Assembly: GCA_900766815.1 (NCBI GenBank)
Contig: CAAFWV010000057.1
Span: forward strand, 13,580-77,579
Direction of reading: 5' to 3'
DNA length: 64,000 nucleotides
Origin: Lachnospiraceae bacterium
GTDB taxonomy: Bacteria; Bacillota; Clostridia; Lachnospirales; Lachnospiraceae
Part shown: positions 25,913 through 33,301 of the stretch, one piece after another
Layout: each line of letters starts with the position of its first letter
Position numbering within the stretch: position 1 is the stretch's first letter
Position numbers and translations under genes: made by a program
The notes under the pieces: model-generated
Database searches by the model: none
What the model saw: the letters and a program-made list of their open reading frames with translations, nothing else
Told to the model about the DNA's origin: nothing

Positions 25913-26833
25913 CTAAGCCTGTCGAAGTACTCGGTTTATTGAATTGAGTACCTTCTTCTTATCCGCACTCCACATTGGAGCAACGAGTGTCCGCTTATCA
26001 CCATCACCTGTTATTCTATGAATAACAAGCTTATTATCAATAATCCTGACAGCCTTACCAATTACATCTGCATATTCTTCCATGGTAAGTGTCTCAAACA
26101 AACCGTTACGGAAATCTCTTTCAAGATCAGTTCCCCGTATTATATGAAGGAGCTGTAGCTTGATTCCAAACTGAAGCGGTCTGATTGCGTACTTAGCGGA
26201 TACATCCTTAACCCATCTGACGGTATCAAGCATATCATCCACAGTCTCTCCCGGCAGTCCAAGGATTACATGGGTTATTATGTGAAAGCAATGTTGACTC
26301 AATCGGTTAACGGCATCAATATATTCATCGTTCTCATATCCGCGCCGAATATAACGTACGCTCTCTTCCTTAATCGTCTGAAGTCCGAGTTCAACCCATA
26401 CCGGTTTTATCTGATTAATCTCAGACAGAAGATTAACAACCTCATCGTCTAGGCAGTCCGGCCTTGTGGCAATAGACAAGCCAACAACCTCATTAATATG
26501 AATTGCCTCCAAATATTTGCTTCTAAGGGTCTCAATACCGGCGTAGGTATTGGTGAAATTCTGAAAATATGCCATAATTCCCACTTTTTCACCCTTAGGA
26601 AGCTTACTCTTTATAAGCTCTGTACCCTGCTTAACCTGATCGGCAATTGAAAGCGTCGGATCAGAAGCAAAATCGCCGCTGCCTCTGCCGGAACAGAATA
26701 TACATCCGCCTGTCCCCTTGGTTCCATCTCTGTTAGGGCAGGTAAATCCTCCGTCTATGGCCACTTTATATACTTTTCTTCCAAAGCACTCCCTGAAGTA
26801 CCTGTTCGCCGAAATGTATTCCATACAAAGCAT
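25913..26833 (-). CDS. TIGR01212 family radical SAM protein
   Basis: 306 residues. The N-terminal RKVYKVAIDGGFTCPNRDGT is characteristic, with the 4Fe-4S cluster cysteines in CPNRDGTKGTGGCIFC, i.e. a CxnCxxC arrangement with a longer first gap than the usual CxxxCxxC. LGLPGETVDDMLDTVRWV lies in the barrel. The family (YtqA in Bacillus) has no firmly established reaction. The start could be 26833 or 26824 (MEYISANRYF); no strong ribosome binding site distinguishes them. Confidence 0.88.
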   Translation of the reverse strand: MLCMEYISANRYFRECFGRKVYKVAIDGGFTCPNRDGTKGTGGCIFCSGRGSGDFASDPTLSIADQVKQGTELIKSKLPKGEKVGIMAYFQNFTNTYAGIETLRSKYLEAIHINEVVGLSIATRPDCLDDEVVNLLSEINQIKPVWVELGLQTIKEESVRYIRRGYENDEYIDAVNRLSQHCFHIITHVILGLPGETVDDMLDTVRWVKDVSAKYAIRPLQFGIKLQLLHIIRGTDLERDFRNGLFETLTMEEYADVIGKAVRIIDNKLVIHRITGDGDKRTLVAPMWSADKKKVLNSINRVLRQA

Positions 26834-26909
26834 ACTAATGAATCGCTTTTGAATTGCTTTTTGTTATTCAATCCCTATTTTCGAATTAACTATATCACAT
26901 CTGTATCAG

Positions 26910-27092
26910 TTAGGCACTCTTCTTATATTCGTTTTCATTGAATCTTAAGCTATTATTAAGCTTTGCTTCCTCTGAAGCCTCAAGAATATCGATTCTTAAT
27001 GCCATAGCAAGAAAAAATATGGTTGCTGCTCCGAATATACACATTCCGATAAAAAGGATAAGTTTAATGATTGCAATAGTTCCAAGTCCCAT
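26910..27092 (-). CDS. Small membrane protein (60 aa)
   Basis: 60 residues with one long hydrophobic helix (about 5-32, IAIIKLILFIGMCIFGAATIFFLAMAL) and a charged cytosolic tail. GGAGG eight bases before the ATG is a strong ribosome binding site and argues that this is a real gene. No family recognised. It is divergent from the CPBP protease gene, 172 bases away. Confidence 0.65.
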   Translation of the reverse strand: MGLGTIAIIKLILFIGMCIFGAATIFFLAMALRIDILEASEEAKLNNSLRFNENEYKKSA

Positions 27093-27229
27093 CTTACGAC
27101 CTCCGTTTACGACCTTAGACGAACCTTATTCTATCTGTATTCTTACGCTGATATCGTTCGTCATTATCCGTTTGTCATTTACTTACAGTCACAGACTACA
27201 CCATAACATGTCCATTTTATCGTACTACT

Positions 27230-27257
27230 TTTACAAATCAGCCAAAAAACGTATAAT
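27230..27257 (+). promoter_or_regulatory. Promoter of the CPBP protease gene (leaderless)
   Basis: TTTACA (27230-27235), 16-base spacer, TATAAT (27252-27257). Six bases separate the -10 from the ATG at 27264, so transcription would begin at about the start codon. Confidence 0.65.
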
Positions 27258-27263
27258 ACAATC

Positions 27264-28160
27264 ATGAATAATACGAAATTATCAACCTTCGAAAAGACCT
27301 GGGGAGTATTAATTCCCATACTGGTATATAAGATATCGACTGCTTTTTTTACTATGGTACTGGCAGCCTTTACCGATGTGCTTTCGCGCCATGGTATTAT
27401 TTCCGGCAAAATCTTAATGGAAAACAGCAGTTTCTTAAGTACATTTATAAGGGCCATATCCCTAACCTTAAGTATTGCTCTGCTGTTTCCTACATATGTA
27501 AGGACCATGCGTGCAAAACAATACAACAATACCGAGTATACTGATAATACCGACGCAACAGCTTATTCATTCAACAGGTCAGTTATCATAAAGGACGCAC
27601 GCAGCCTCTCATCCTATTTGAAACCTCTGCCGGCATTAATATCTGTTCTGTCGGGCATGAGCCTGGCATTATTCCTTAATATTCTGTTCTATACAACAGG
27701 CATTGTAAATATCAGTTCCTCCTTCAAAGAGGTAAGTTCAAGCCAGGCATCTACCGGTCTCCTTGCGGGGATAATTCTTTTCGGAATAATAACACCCGTC
27801 GCAGAAGAGCTTGTATTCAGGGGAATAGTTTTATCAAGACTTAATTTAGGTTTCTCAATAACGCCCGCTATCATCTTGTCAGCTCTCATGTTCGGAATAT
27901 ATCACGGCAACCTGGTTCAGGGCATTTACGGGACCTTAATGGGACTTCTTATCGGATATGTATACATAAAATATGACGCCCTTGTATACCCCATTCTGGT
28001 ACACTCAGGCGCCAATATCCTAATTTTTATAATTACGAGCCTTCATCTGCCAATCAGCCTGACTGCCCGTTATGAAATTATGGGCATATCAGGTATCGTA
28101 TTTTTGATAACATTCGTTTTCTTATATAACCAATTCTCGAAGAACAAAACCCTTCAGTAA
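27264..28160 (+). CDS. CPBP family intramembrane metalloprotease
   Basis: 298 residues, about eight transmembrane segments. The CPBP/Abi motifs are present: VAEELVFRGIV (glutamate pair and arginine), followed by ALMFGIYHGNLVQGIYGTL (histidine motif) and VHSGANI. Family members cleave membrane substrates, prenylated proteins or bacteriocin-related peptides; the substrate here is unknown. There is no ribosome binding site, and a consensus -10 ends 6 bases before the ATG, pointing to leaderless translation. Ends 2 bases from the convergent small gene. Confidence 0.88.
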   Translation: MNNTKLSTFEKTWGVLIPILVYKISTAFFTMVLAAFTDVLSRHGIISGKILMENSSFLSTFIRAISLTLSIALLFPTYVRTMRAKQYNNTEYTDNTDATAYSFNRSVIIKDARSLSSYLKPLPALISVLSGMSLALFLNILFYTTGIVNISSSFKEVSSSQASTGLLAGIILFGIITPVAEELVFRGIVLSRLNLGFSITPAIILSALMFGIYHGNLVQGIYGTLMGLLIGYVYIKYDALVYPILVHSGANILIFIITSLHLPISLTARYEIMGISGIVFLITFVFLYNQFSKNKTLQ

Positions 28161-28162
28161 AA

Positions 28163-28333
28163 CTAAATCATCGAATACTGTAGGAATTCATACTTTAATG
28201 CACAGCCTTCATATATTTCAGCAGGAAGCAGGGCTCTGGCTACAAGCTTAAGCTCTGCGGACTCAATATCCGTCCTTCTGAGATTGGCATAATCACCATC
28301 TATACTCACAACCTCATAATACCAGGTCTCCAT
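28163..28333 (-). CDS. Small protein of unknown function downstream of asnA (56 aa)
   Basis: Translated by hand: 56 residues starting METWYYEVVSIDGDYANLRR and ending KYEFLQYSMI. The middle reads LKLVARALLPAEIYEG. It is soluble and acidic, with a beta-barrel-like pattern reminiscent of small DUF3006-type proteins, though I cannot assign it. GGAG stands 6 bases before the ATG. It starts 15 bases after the asnA stop, so it is very likely co-transcribed. Confidence 0.65.
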   Translation of the reverse strand: METWYYEVVSIDGDYANLRRTDIESAELKLVARALLPAEIYEGCALKYEFLQYSMI

Positions 28334-28348
28334 ATCGCTCTCCTTTTA

Positions 28349-29359
28349 TTACAACAGCAGGACGCCCTTAGACTCGCATTCCTTCACAACATCATCCGGC
28401 CAGAGTGAGCTCTGAACCTCTCCTATATGTGCCTTCCTAAGGAAGAACATACATATTCTTGACTGTCCGATTCCGCCGCCGATTGTATAAGGAAGCTCCT
28501 TCTCCAGAATGGCCTTCTGGAACGGAAGAGTCGCTCTCTCCTCACAGCCTGCCTTCTTAAGCTGGCTTCTTAATGCATCCTCGTCCACTCTGATTCCCAT
28601 GCTCGAAAGCTCAAGAGAGATATCCAGAACAGGATAATAAACAATAATGTCCGCATTAAGTGCCCAGTCATCATAGTCGGGAGCACGTCCGTCATGCTTC
28701 TCACCGGATGCTAAGATGTCGCCTATCTGCATAAGGCAAACTGCGCCCTTTTCCTTGGCAATCAGTTTCTCCCTCTCCTTGGGTGTGCAGTCAGGATACA
28801 TATCCTCCAGCTCCTGTGTGGTAATAAAGAAGATATCCTGCGGCAGAATCTCTTCTATATAGTCATATCTTATTGCCATATACTTCTCAGTTTTGCGAAG
28901 AACCGAATAAATACAGCGTACGGTAGACTTAAGAGTATCGATATTTCTGTCAGCCTTATCAATAATCTTCTCCCAGTCCCACTGATCCACATAGATAGAG
29001 TGAATATTATCCGTATCCTCATCACGTCTGATGGCACTCATATCCGTATATAAGCCTTCTCCCACATTGAAGCCGTATTTCTTAAGTGCATATCTCTTCC
29101 ACTTGGCAAGGCTGTGCACTATCTCCGCCTGTCTTTCATTCTGCTCCCTGATTCCGAAGCTTACAGGTCTCTCAACACCGTTTAGGTTATCATTCAATCC
29201 CGACTCAGGTGTTACAAACAACGGTGCAGACACACGCTGAAGGTTCATCCTCTCAGATAAAAGATTCTGGAAGAAATCCTTAACAGTCTTGATTGCGACC
29301 TGAGTATCATGAAGGTTGAGCGCTGACTCATATCCTTCCGGAACGTACAAGTTACTCAT
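28349..29359 (-). CDS. asnA: Aspartate-ammonia ligase (asparagine synthetase A)
   Basis: 336 residues, close to the 330 of the enterobacterial enzyme. It makes asparagine from aspartate, ammonia and ATP and is related to class II tRNA synthetases. Features: RVSAPLFVTPESGLNDNLNG, ERPVSFGIREQNERQAEIVHSLAKW, DMSAIRRDE, YVDQWDWEK and the C-terminal YTIGGGIGQSRICMFFL. The start MSNLYVPEGYES at 29359 is chosen (GAGG upstream) rather than the in-frame ATG at 29389. Use of free ammonia fits a gut or rumen fermenter. It lies after a helicase gene and terminator. Confidence 0.96.
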   Translation of the reverse strand: MSNLYVPEGYESALNLHDTQVAIKTVKDFFQNLLSERMNLQRVSAPLFVTPESGLNDNLNGVERPVSFGIREQNERQAEIVHSLAKWKRYALKKYGFNVGEGLYTDMSAIRRDEDTDNIHSIYVDQWDWEKIIDKADRNIDTLKSTVRCIYSVLRKTEKYMAIRYDYIEEILPQDIFFITTQELEDMYPDCTPKEREKLIAKEKGAVCLMQIGDILASGEKHDGRAPDYDDWALNADIIVYYPVLDISLELSSMGIRVDEDALRSQLKKAGCEERATLPFQKAILEKELPYTIGGGIGQSRICMFFLRKAHIGEVQSSLWPDDVVKECESKGVLLL

Positions 29360-29391
29360 ACTGTCCTCACTTTCTGCTATTCCCTGCATAT

Positions 29392-29424
29392 AAAATCAGG
29401 CGCCAAGGTATCACCTCAGCGCCT
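29392..29424 (-). terminator. Terminator-like hairpin after the helicase gene
   Basis: Minus strand AGGCGCTGAGG, 5-base loop, CCTTGGCGCCT forms 11 consecutive pairs (two G-U), followed by GATTTTAT. It lies between the helicase stop and asnA. Confidence 0.7.
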
Positions 29425-29455
29425 TCGCTAATACTTAGTTATACTAACACTTATA

Positions 29456-31861
29456 CTACCTTCGGTCAAGATTATTTTCCCAGAAGGCTCTGATGCTTTC
29501 AGTGACTGTACCTAATGACACAGACTCTATTTTGTCCCACTCCCTTGGACACAACGCCCTGTTATCCCTGTATCCGAATCTGTAATCAAGAAGCACCACA
29601 ATCCCAACATCCTCATGGGTCCTTATCACTCTTCCGGCCGCCTGAAGCACCTTATTAAATCCGGGATAGACATATGCATAGTTATAGCCGTTAGCCTCCC
29701 TGTTCTCATCAAAATATTCCTTAATAAGATCATTCTCATCGCACTTCTTAGGTAGTCCCGTACCCACAATAATCGCACCAATCAGGCTGTCATTCTTAAG
29801 GTCGATTCCCTCCGCAAACACCCCACCAAGCACGCAGAAGCCGACCAACGAACTCTCCTCATAGCTTCCTTCCGTATACTCAAGCAGGAATTCCTTCCTC
29901 TCATCCTCATTCATCCTGTCGTGCTGGACAATACATTTTATGCCTTCATCCGAACCAAACGAGTCAACATATTCCTTATATACCTCATTAAGAAACTGAT
30001 AAGATGGGAAAAACGCGAGGTACTTACCCTTTCTGACGCTGACAATATTATGAATATAGGCCGCTATTTTATTATAATTATCCTTGTTTCTCTCTGTGTA
30101 TTTGCTGGTAACATCCCTCGCAATATACACGCCTCTCCTGCTACTGTCAAAGGTTGAGGGAGCATATACCTCATAGTCGCCCTCTTTTGCTCCAAGCAGG
30201 CTCTTATAATACCGAATCGGAAGAAGAGTTGCCGAAAACAGGATTGTACTTACGCCCCTCTCCATACATCTCATAAGCAGTGTGGACGGGTCTACGCAGA
30301 ACAGCCGTAATTCAAAATTACCATTCTCCTCATTTATAAAAGAATAGGTGATATATTTACTGTCCATAAGCTGATAAATCAACTGAAAATGCGATATTTT
30401 GAAGAAGAAATCCAGGACTGCATCCCTTACCGGTGACGAATCATGATTCTCCAGATATGAGCTCATTGACTGATACAGTCTGTCAAGCCGGAATACCAAT
30501 TCCTCTATTTCATCCCATTTCCTGGTACGCCCGGTTTCACGCTTCATGATTAATAACTCATGGTTGCATTTCTCCAGGCGCTTAGCCATAGTCTCATCAT
30601 ACAGCTTTACCGTCCTCTTAAGCTCAAGGAAGTCCTCTTTGGCAAGAGACGCACTGTACATATTCCTGCCTCTGTCAACGAGATTATGAGCCTCATCAAC
30701 AAGGAATATATATTTCTCTTTACTGCCCTCGGCGAAGAATCTCTTAAGATATACATGCGGATCAAACAAATAATTATAATCGCATATGATTCCATCAGAG
30801 AACAAACTGATATCCAGGCTGAATTCAAAGGGACAGACCATATATTTTTCGGAGTACTCAAGTATGGTCTCCTTATTATAGGTGACTTCTTTGTTAAGAA
30901 TATCATACAATGCGTTATTTATTCTGTCGAAGTGTCCCCTGGCATAAGGACAGACATCCGGATTACAGCTTCTCTCCTCCAGCATACATATCTTATCCTT
31001 AGCGGTTATAGTAACAGTTTTGAATTCTAAGCCCTCACCCTTTAGAAGCTTATAGGCATTCTCTGCAACCGTCGCGGTAATATTCTTGGCAGTAAGGTAA
31101 AACATCCTGTCTGCCTTACCTTCACCAATCGCCTTCACCGTAGGAAAAACAGTCGCTATTGTTTTGCCCACACCTGTCGGAGCCTCTAAATACAGCTTTC
31201 TTCCATGAACAATGGTATTATATACATGAGTAACAAGCTCCTTCTGACCTTCTCTGTAATTATATGGAAATTTAACTTTCTTTATTGACGCAATGCTTTT
31301 CTCCTTCCATTGCCTCTCCATTTCCACCCATTTGTCATATTTCTCCATAAGAGAATAAAACCATTCCCTTATCTCTTCATAACTATATGATGATTCAAAA
31401 TGTTTTATCGATTCATCGTCAAGATTAGCATAGGTCATTCGGATATCTATGTCATTGAGTCCACAGCTGTCAGCATATATAAATGCATAGCACTTAGCCT
31501 GAGACAGGTGAATACTTACCGGCTCCTTCATGCCCGTAAGCTTTCTGTAGGTTCCCTTAATTTCATCAATAACAGGTGTTGTATTGTTGTTTCTATCTGA
31601 CTTACCGGCAAAGAGCTCCTCATCTATAATACCGTCAGCCCTGCCTTCAACGGTGATTGTGTAACCGTTTGGGCTAACATAGGCATAAGACAGCATAACC
31701 TCGGCATTGTAATCACTGCCCATGCTCTTCTGGATCTTACGATGAAGCCTGCTCCCCTCCTGCATTGCATTATCACTGCCATGAACTATTCTATTATCAA
31801 TATTACCCTCCCTCAGGATAAACTCCACAAGGGTACGAACCGATATCCTAACTTCTTCCAT
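29456..31861 (-). CDS. PD-(D/E)xK nuclease fused to XPD/DinG-type DNA helicase
   Basis: 801 residues. Residues 1-180 look like a PD-(D/E)xK nuclease of the Cas4/RecB type: VEGRADGIID (Asp76), DEIK (Glu100, Lys102) and HLSQAKCYAFIYA. A superfamily 2 iron-sulphur helicase follows: Walker A EAPTGVGKT (226-234), four cysteines in CMLEERSCNPDVCPY and MVCPFEF, DEAH in FLVDEAHNLVDRG, then AAGRVIRT. It is likely a DNA repair or recombination enzyme that unwinds and cuts. The nuclease half lacks the extra Cys cluster of Cas4. It is a single gene between terminators. Confidence 0.85.
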   Translation of the reverse strand: MEEVRISVRTLVEFILREGNIDNRIVHGSDNAMQEGSRLHRKIQKSMGSDYNAEVMLSYAYVSPNGYTITVEGRADGIIDEELFAGKSDRNNNTTPVIDEIKGTYRKLTGMKEPVSIHLSQAKCYAFIYADSCGLNDIDIRMTYANLDDESIKHFESSYSYEEIREWFYSLMEKYDKWVEMERQWKEKSIASIKKVKFPYNYREGQKELVTHVYNTIVHGRKLYLEAPTGVGKTIATVFPTVKAIGEGKADRMFYLTAKNITATVAENAYKLLKGEGLEFKTVTITAKDKICMLEERSCNPDVCPYARGHFDRINNALYDILNKEVTYNKETILEYSEKYMVCPFEFSLDISLFSDGIICDYNYLFDPHVYLKRFFAEGSKEKYIFLVDEAHNLVDRGRNMYSASLAKEDFLELKRTVKLYDETMAKRLEKCNHELLIMKRETGRTRKWDEIEELVFRLDRLYQSMSSYLENHDSSPVRDAVLDFFFKISHFQLIYQLMDSKYITYSFINEENGNFELRLFCVDPSTLLMRCMERGVSTILFSATLLPIRYYKSLLGAKEGDYEVYAPSTFDSSRRGVYIARDVTSKYTERNKDNYNKIAAYIHNIVSVRKGKYLAFFPSYQFLNEVYKEYVDSFGSDEGIKCIVQHDRMNEDERKEFLLEYTEGSYEESSLVGFCVLGGVFAEGIDLKNDSLIGAIIVGTGLPKKCDENDLIKEYFDENREANGYNYAYVYPGFNKVLQAAGRVIRTHEDVGIVVLLDYRFGYRDNRALCPREWDKIESVSLGTVTESIRAFWENNLDRR

Positions 31862-31885
31862 ACAGTTAATGTATCATATTTTGAG

Positions 31886-31920
31886 TAAAATAAAACCCCT
31901 GATACAGGGTACCAGGGGTA
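31886..31920 (-). terminator. Rho-independent terminator after the HPr-like gene
   Basis: Minus strand ACCCCTG, 11-base loop, CAGGGGT, then TTTATTTTACT. Fourteen bases after the stop. Confidence 0.75.
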
Positions 31921-31933
31921 ATGAGGCTTATTC

Positions 31934-32161
31934 TCAACACGCTACTGCATATTTCTTAAGATATTTCTCAAATTCCGGATCATATCCGTTAATCCTTACC
32001 GTTAATGCCTTTGTAAAATCCAATCCAAAAACTCCAAGGATTGACTTGGCATCAACCACGAAACTGTTGTAGAAAATATCTATGTCATATGGGCTCTTAC
32101 TAGCGTGTGATACAAAATCCTTTACCTCATCATGTCGAAGCATAATCTTATGTTGCATCAT
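31934..32161 (-). CDS. HPr-like protein lacking the catalytic histidine (Crh-like)
   Basis: 75 residues. The second half matches HPr: FVVDAKSILGVFGLDFTKALTVRI corresponds to the KKVNAKSIMGVMSL region, so regulatory Ser46 is kept (Ser40 here). The GLHARPA loop with phosphoacceptor His15 is absent; its place is taken by RHDEVKDFVSHASKSP. The pattern is that of Crh, which works only through serine phosphorylation in carbon catabolite control. GGAGG lies 6 bases before the ATG. It is a lone gene with its own terminator. No ptsI is near. Confidence 0.75.
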   Translation of the reverse strand: MMQHKIMLRHDEVKDFVSHASKSPYDIDIFYNSFVVDAKSILGVFGLDFTKALTVRINGYDPEFEKYLKKYAVAC

Positions 32162-32350
32162 AATATACCTCCTTCTCGACGTGAAAAGCTTTTTAACTAC
32201 TTCGTGTCATTATAGGTTCTCTTAAGTTAGCCGTAAACAGACATTTATACAAAATTACCAATTTGTAATGACGTATATTATATAATATGCACAAAACCAA
32301 GCGTTATTTTCTTTATTATAATGTTTTTTCTCAAATACAATATATTGTGG
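32162..32350. other. AT-rich spacer between HPr-like gene and thiT promoter
   Basis: This divergent spacer should hold the promoter of the HPr-like gene, but I could not pick a convincing -35/-10 pair. No ORF or hairpin stands out. Confidence 0.4.
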
Positions 32351-32379
32351 TTGACAACTCTCATCCAATGAATTATAAC
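32351..32379 (+). promoter_or_regulatory. Sigma-A promoter of thiT
   Basis: TTGACA (32351-32356), 17-base spacer, TATAAC (32374-32379). Transcription would start near 32386, just before the riboswitch. Confidence 0.85.
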
Positions 32380-32395
32380 AAAATAGAAGAAAATA

Positions 32396-32478
32396 ATGTT
32401 GCTAGGGGAGCATTAGCTGAGACGATTTATCGGACCCTCATAACTTGATCCGGGTAACACCGGCGTAAGGAAGCATAT
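32396..32478 (+). ncRNA. TPP riboswitch (THI element) upstream of thiT
   Basis: The conserved core is complete: GGGGAGC, GCTGAGA, GGACCCT, AACTTGATC, GGGTAACACCGGCGTAAGGAAGC. It binds thiamine pyrophosphate and lowers expression of the downstream thiamine transporter. No U-tract terminator follows. The 50-base platform has TACAGA-5-TCTGTA and AATCTCCC (32501-32508), which could pair with AAGGAGG before thiT, so control is probably at translation initiation. Confidence 0.97.
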
Positions 32479-32537
32479 TACAGATACTCTCTGTATATCT
32501 AATCTCCCGGCATGCACTATGTTAAGGAGGTTTTTTT

Positions 32538-33236
32538 ATGTCTTTATTTTCTGAATTTGTCAATGACTGGGATGAATTAACCTACGTCCCAACTACACTC
32601 GGTAAGGTTGTTCTTGCGCTTATTATCGTTGCACTTATTGCAGTCGCACTTGTTTTTGCAAGAAAGAATGCCGTTAAGGACTCTTCCGATAAGAATCCTA
32701 CAATGAAGCTCACAATTAAGCAGCTGGCATTCTGCGCCATGTGCTTAGCACTTGCTACCGTATTGTCCGAGATTAAGATTTTCGATATGCCTACCGGCGG
32801 TTCCATTACTCTTCTTTCAATGTTTGTAATAGCACTTCCGGGCATTCTCTTCGGACTCGTTCCCGGAATTGTAACTGCTGTTGCCTATGGTATTCTTCAG
32901 CTAATTATAGATCCATATGTACTTTATCCAATGCAGTTAGTAGTAGATTACATCTTAGCCTTCGGTGCACTTGGTCTTTCAGGCCTTTTCTATGGTAAAA
33001 AGGGCGCAGTAATTAAGGGATATATAGCCGCTGTTATCGGAAGATATATATTCTCAGTTATTTCAGGCTGGATTTTCTTTGGAGCCTATGCATGGGAAGG
33101 TTGGAATCCTCTTCCATATTCATTGGCTTACAATGCAGCATATATCTTTGCAGAGGCCGCGCTTACAGTTATTATCTTAGCTATTCCGCCTGTTAATAAG
33201 GCTGTTTGGCAGGTAATTAAGCTTGCCAACGAATAA
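32538..33236 (+). CDS. thiT: Energy-coupled thiamine transporter S component
   Basis: 232 residues, the substrate-binding membrane subunit of an ECF-type thiamine importer. The family core begins LTIKQLAFCAMCLALATVLSEI and includes the thiamine-site region MPTGGSITLLSMFVIALPG, then GIVTAVAYGILQLIIDPY and GYIAAVIGRYIFSVISGWIFFG. An additional N-terminal hydrophobic helix (about 22-41) and a charged linker lengthen it beyond the usual 190 residues. AAGGAGG lies 7 bases before the ATG. The TPP riboswitch upstream confirms the substrate. The shared ECF ATPases and T component are not in the window. Confidence 0.95.
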   Translation: MSLFSEFVNDWDELTYVPTTLGKVVLALIIVALIAVALVFARKNAVKDSSDKNPTMKLTIKQLAFCAMCLALATVLSEIKIFDMPTGGSITLLSMFVIALPGILFGLVPGIVTAVAYGILQLIIDPYVLYPMQLVVDYILAFGALGLSGLFYGKKGAVIKGYIAAVIGRYIFSVISGWIFFGAYAWEGWNPLPYSLAYNAAYIFAEAALTVIILAIPPVNKAVWQVIKLANE

Positions 33237-33265
33237 TACCAAACAAGTATATCAGTATGTAACTC

Positions 33266-33294
33266 AAAAGAGCACCGTGATTCGGTGCTCTTTT
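33266..33294. terminator. Bidirectional terminator between thiT and addA
   Basis: AAAAGAGCACCG, 5-base loop, CGGTGCTCTTTT: a perfect 12-base stem whose A/T ends give U-runs in both directions. It serves the convergent thiT and addAB transcripts. Confidence 0.9.
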
Positions 33295-33301
33295 ACTGCA
33301 T

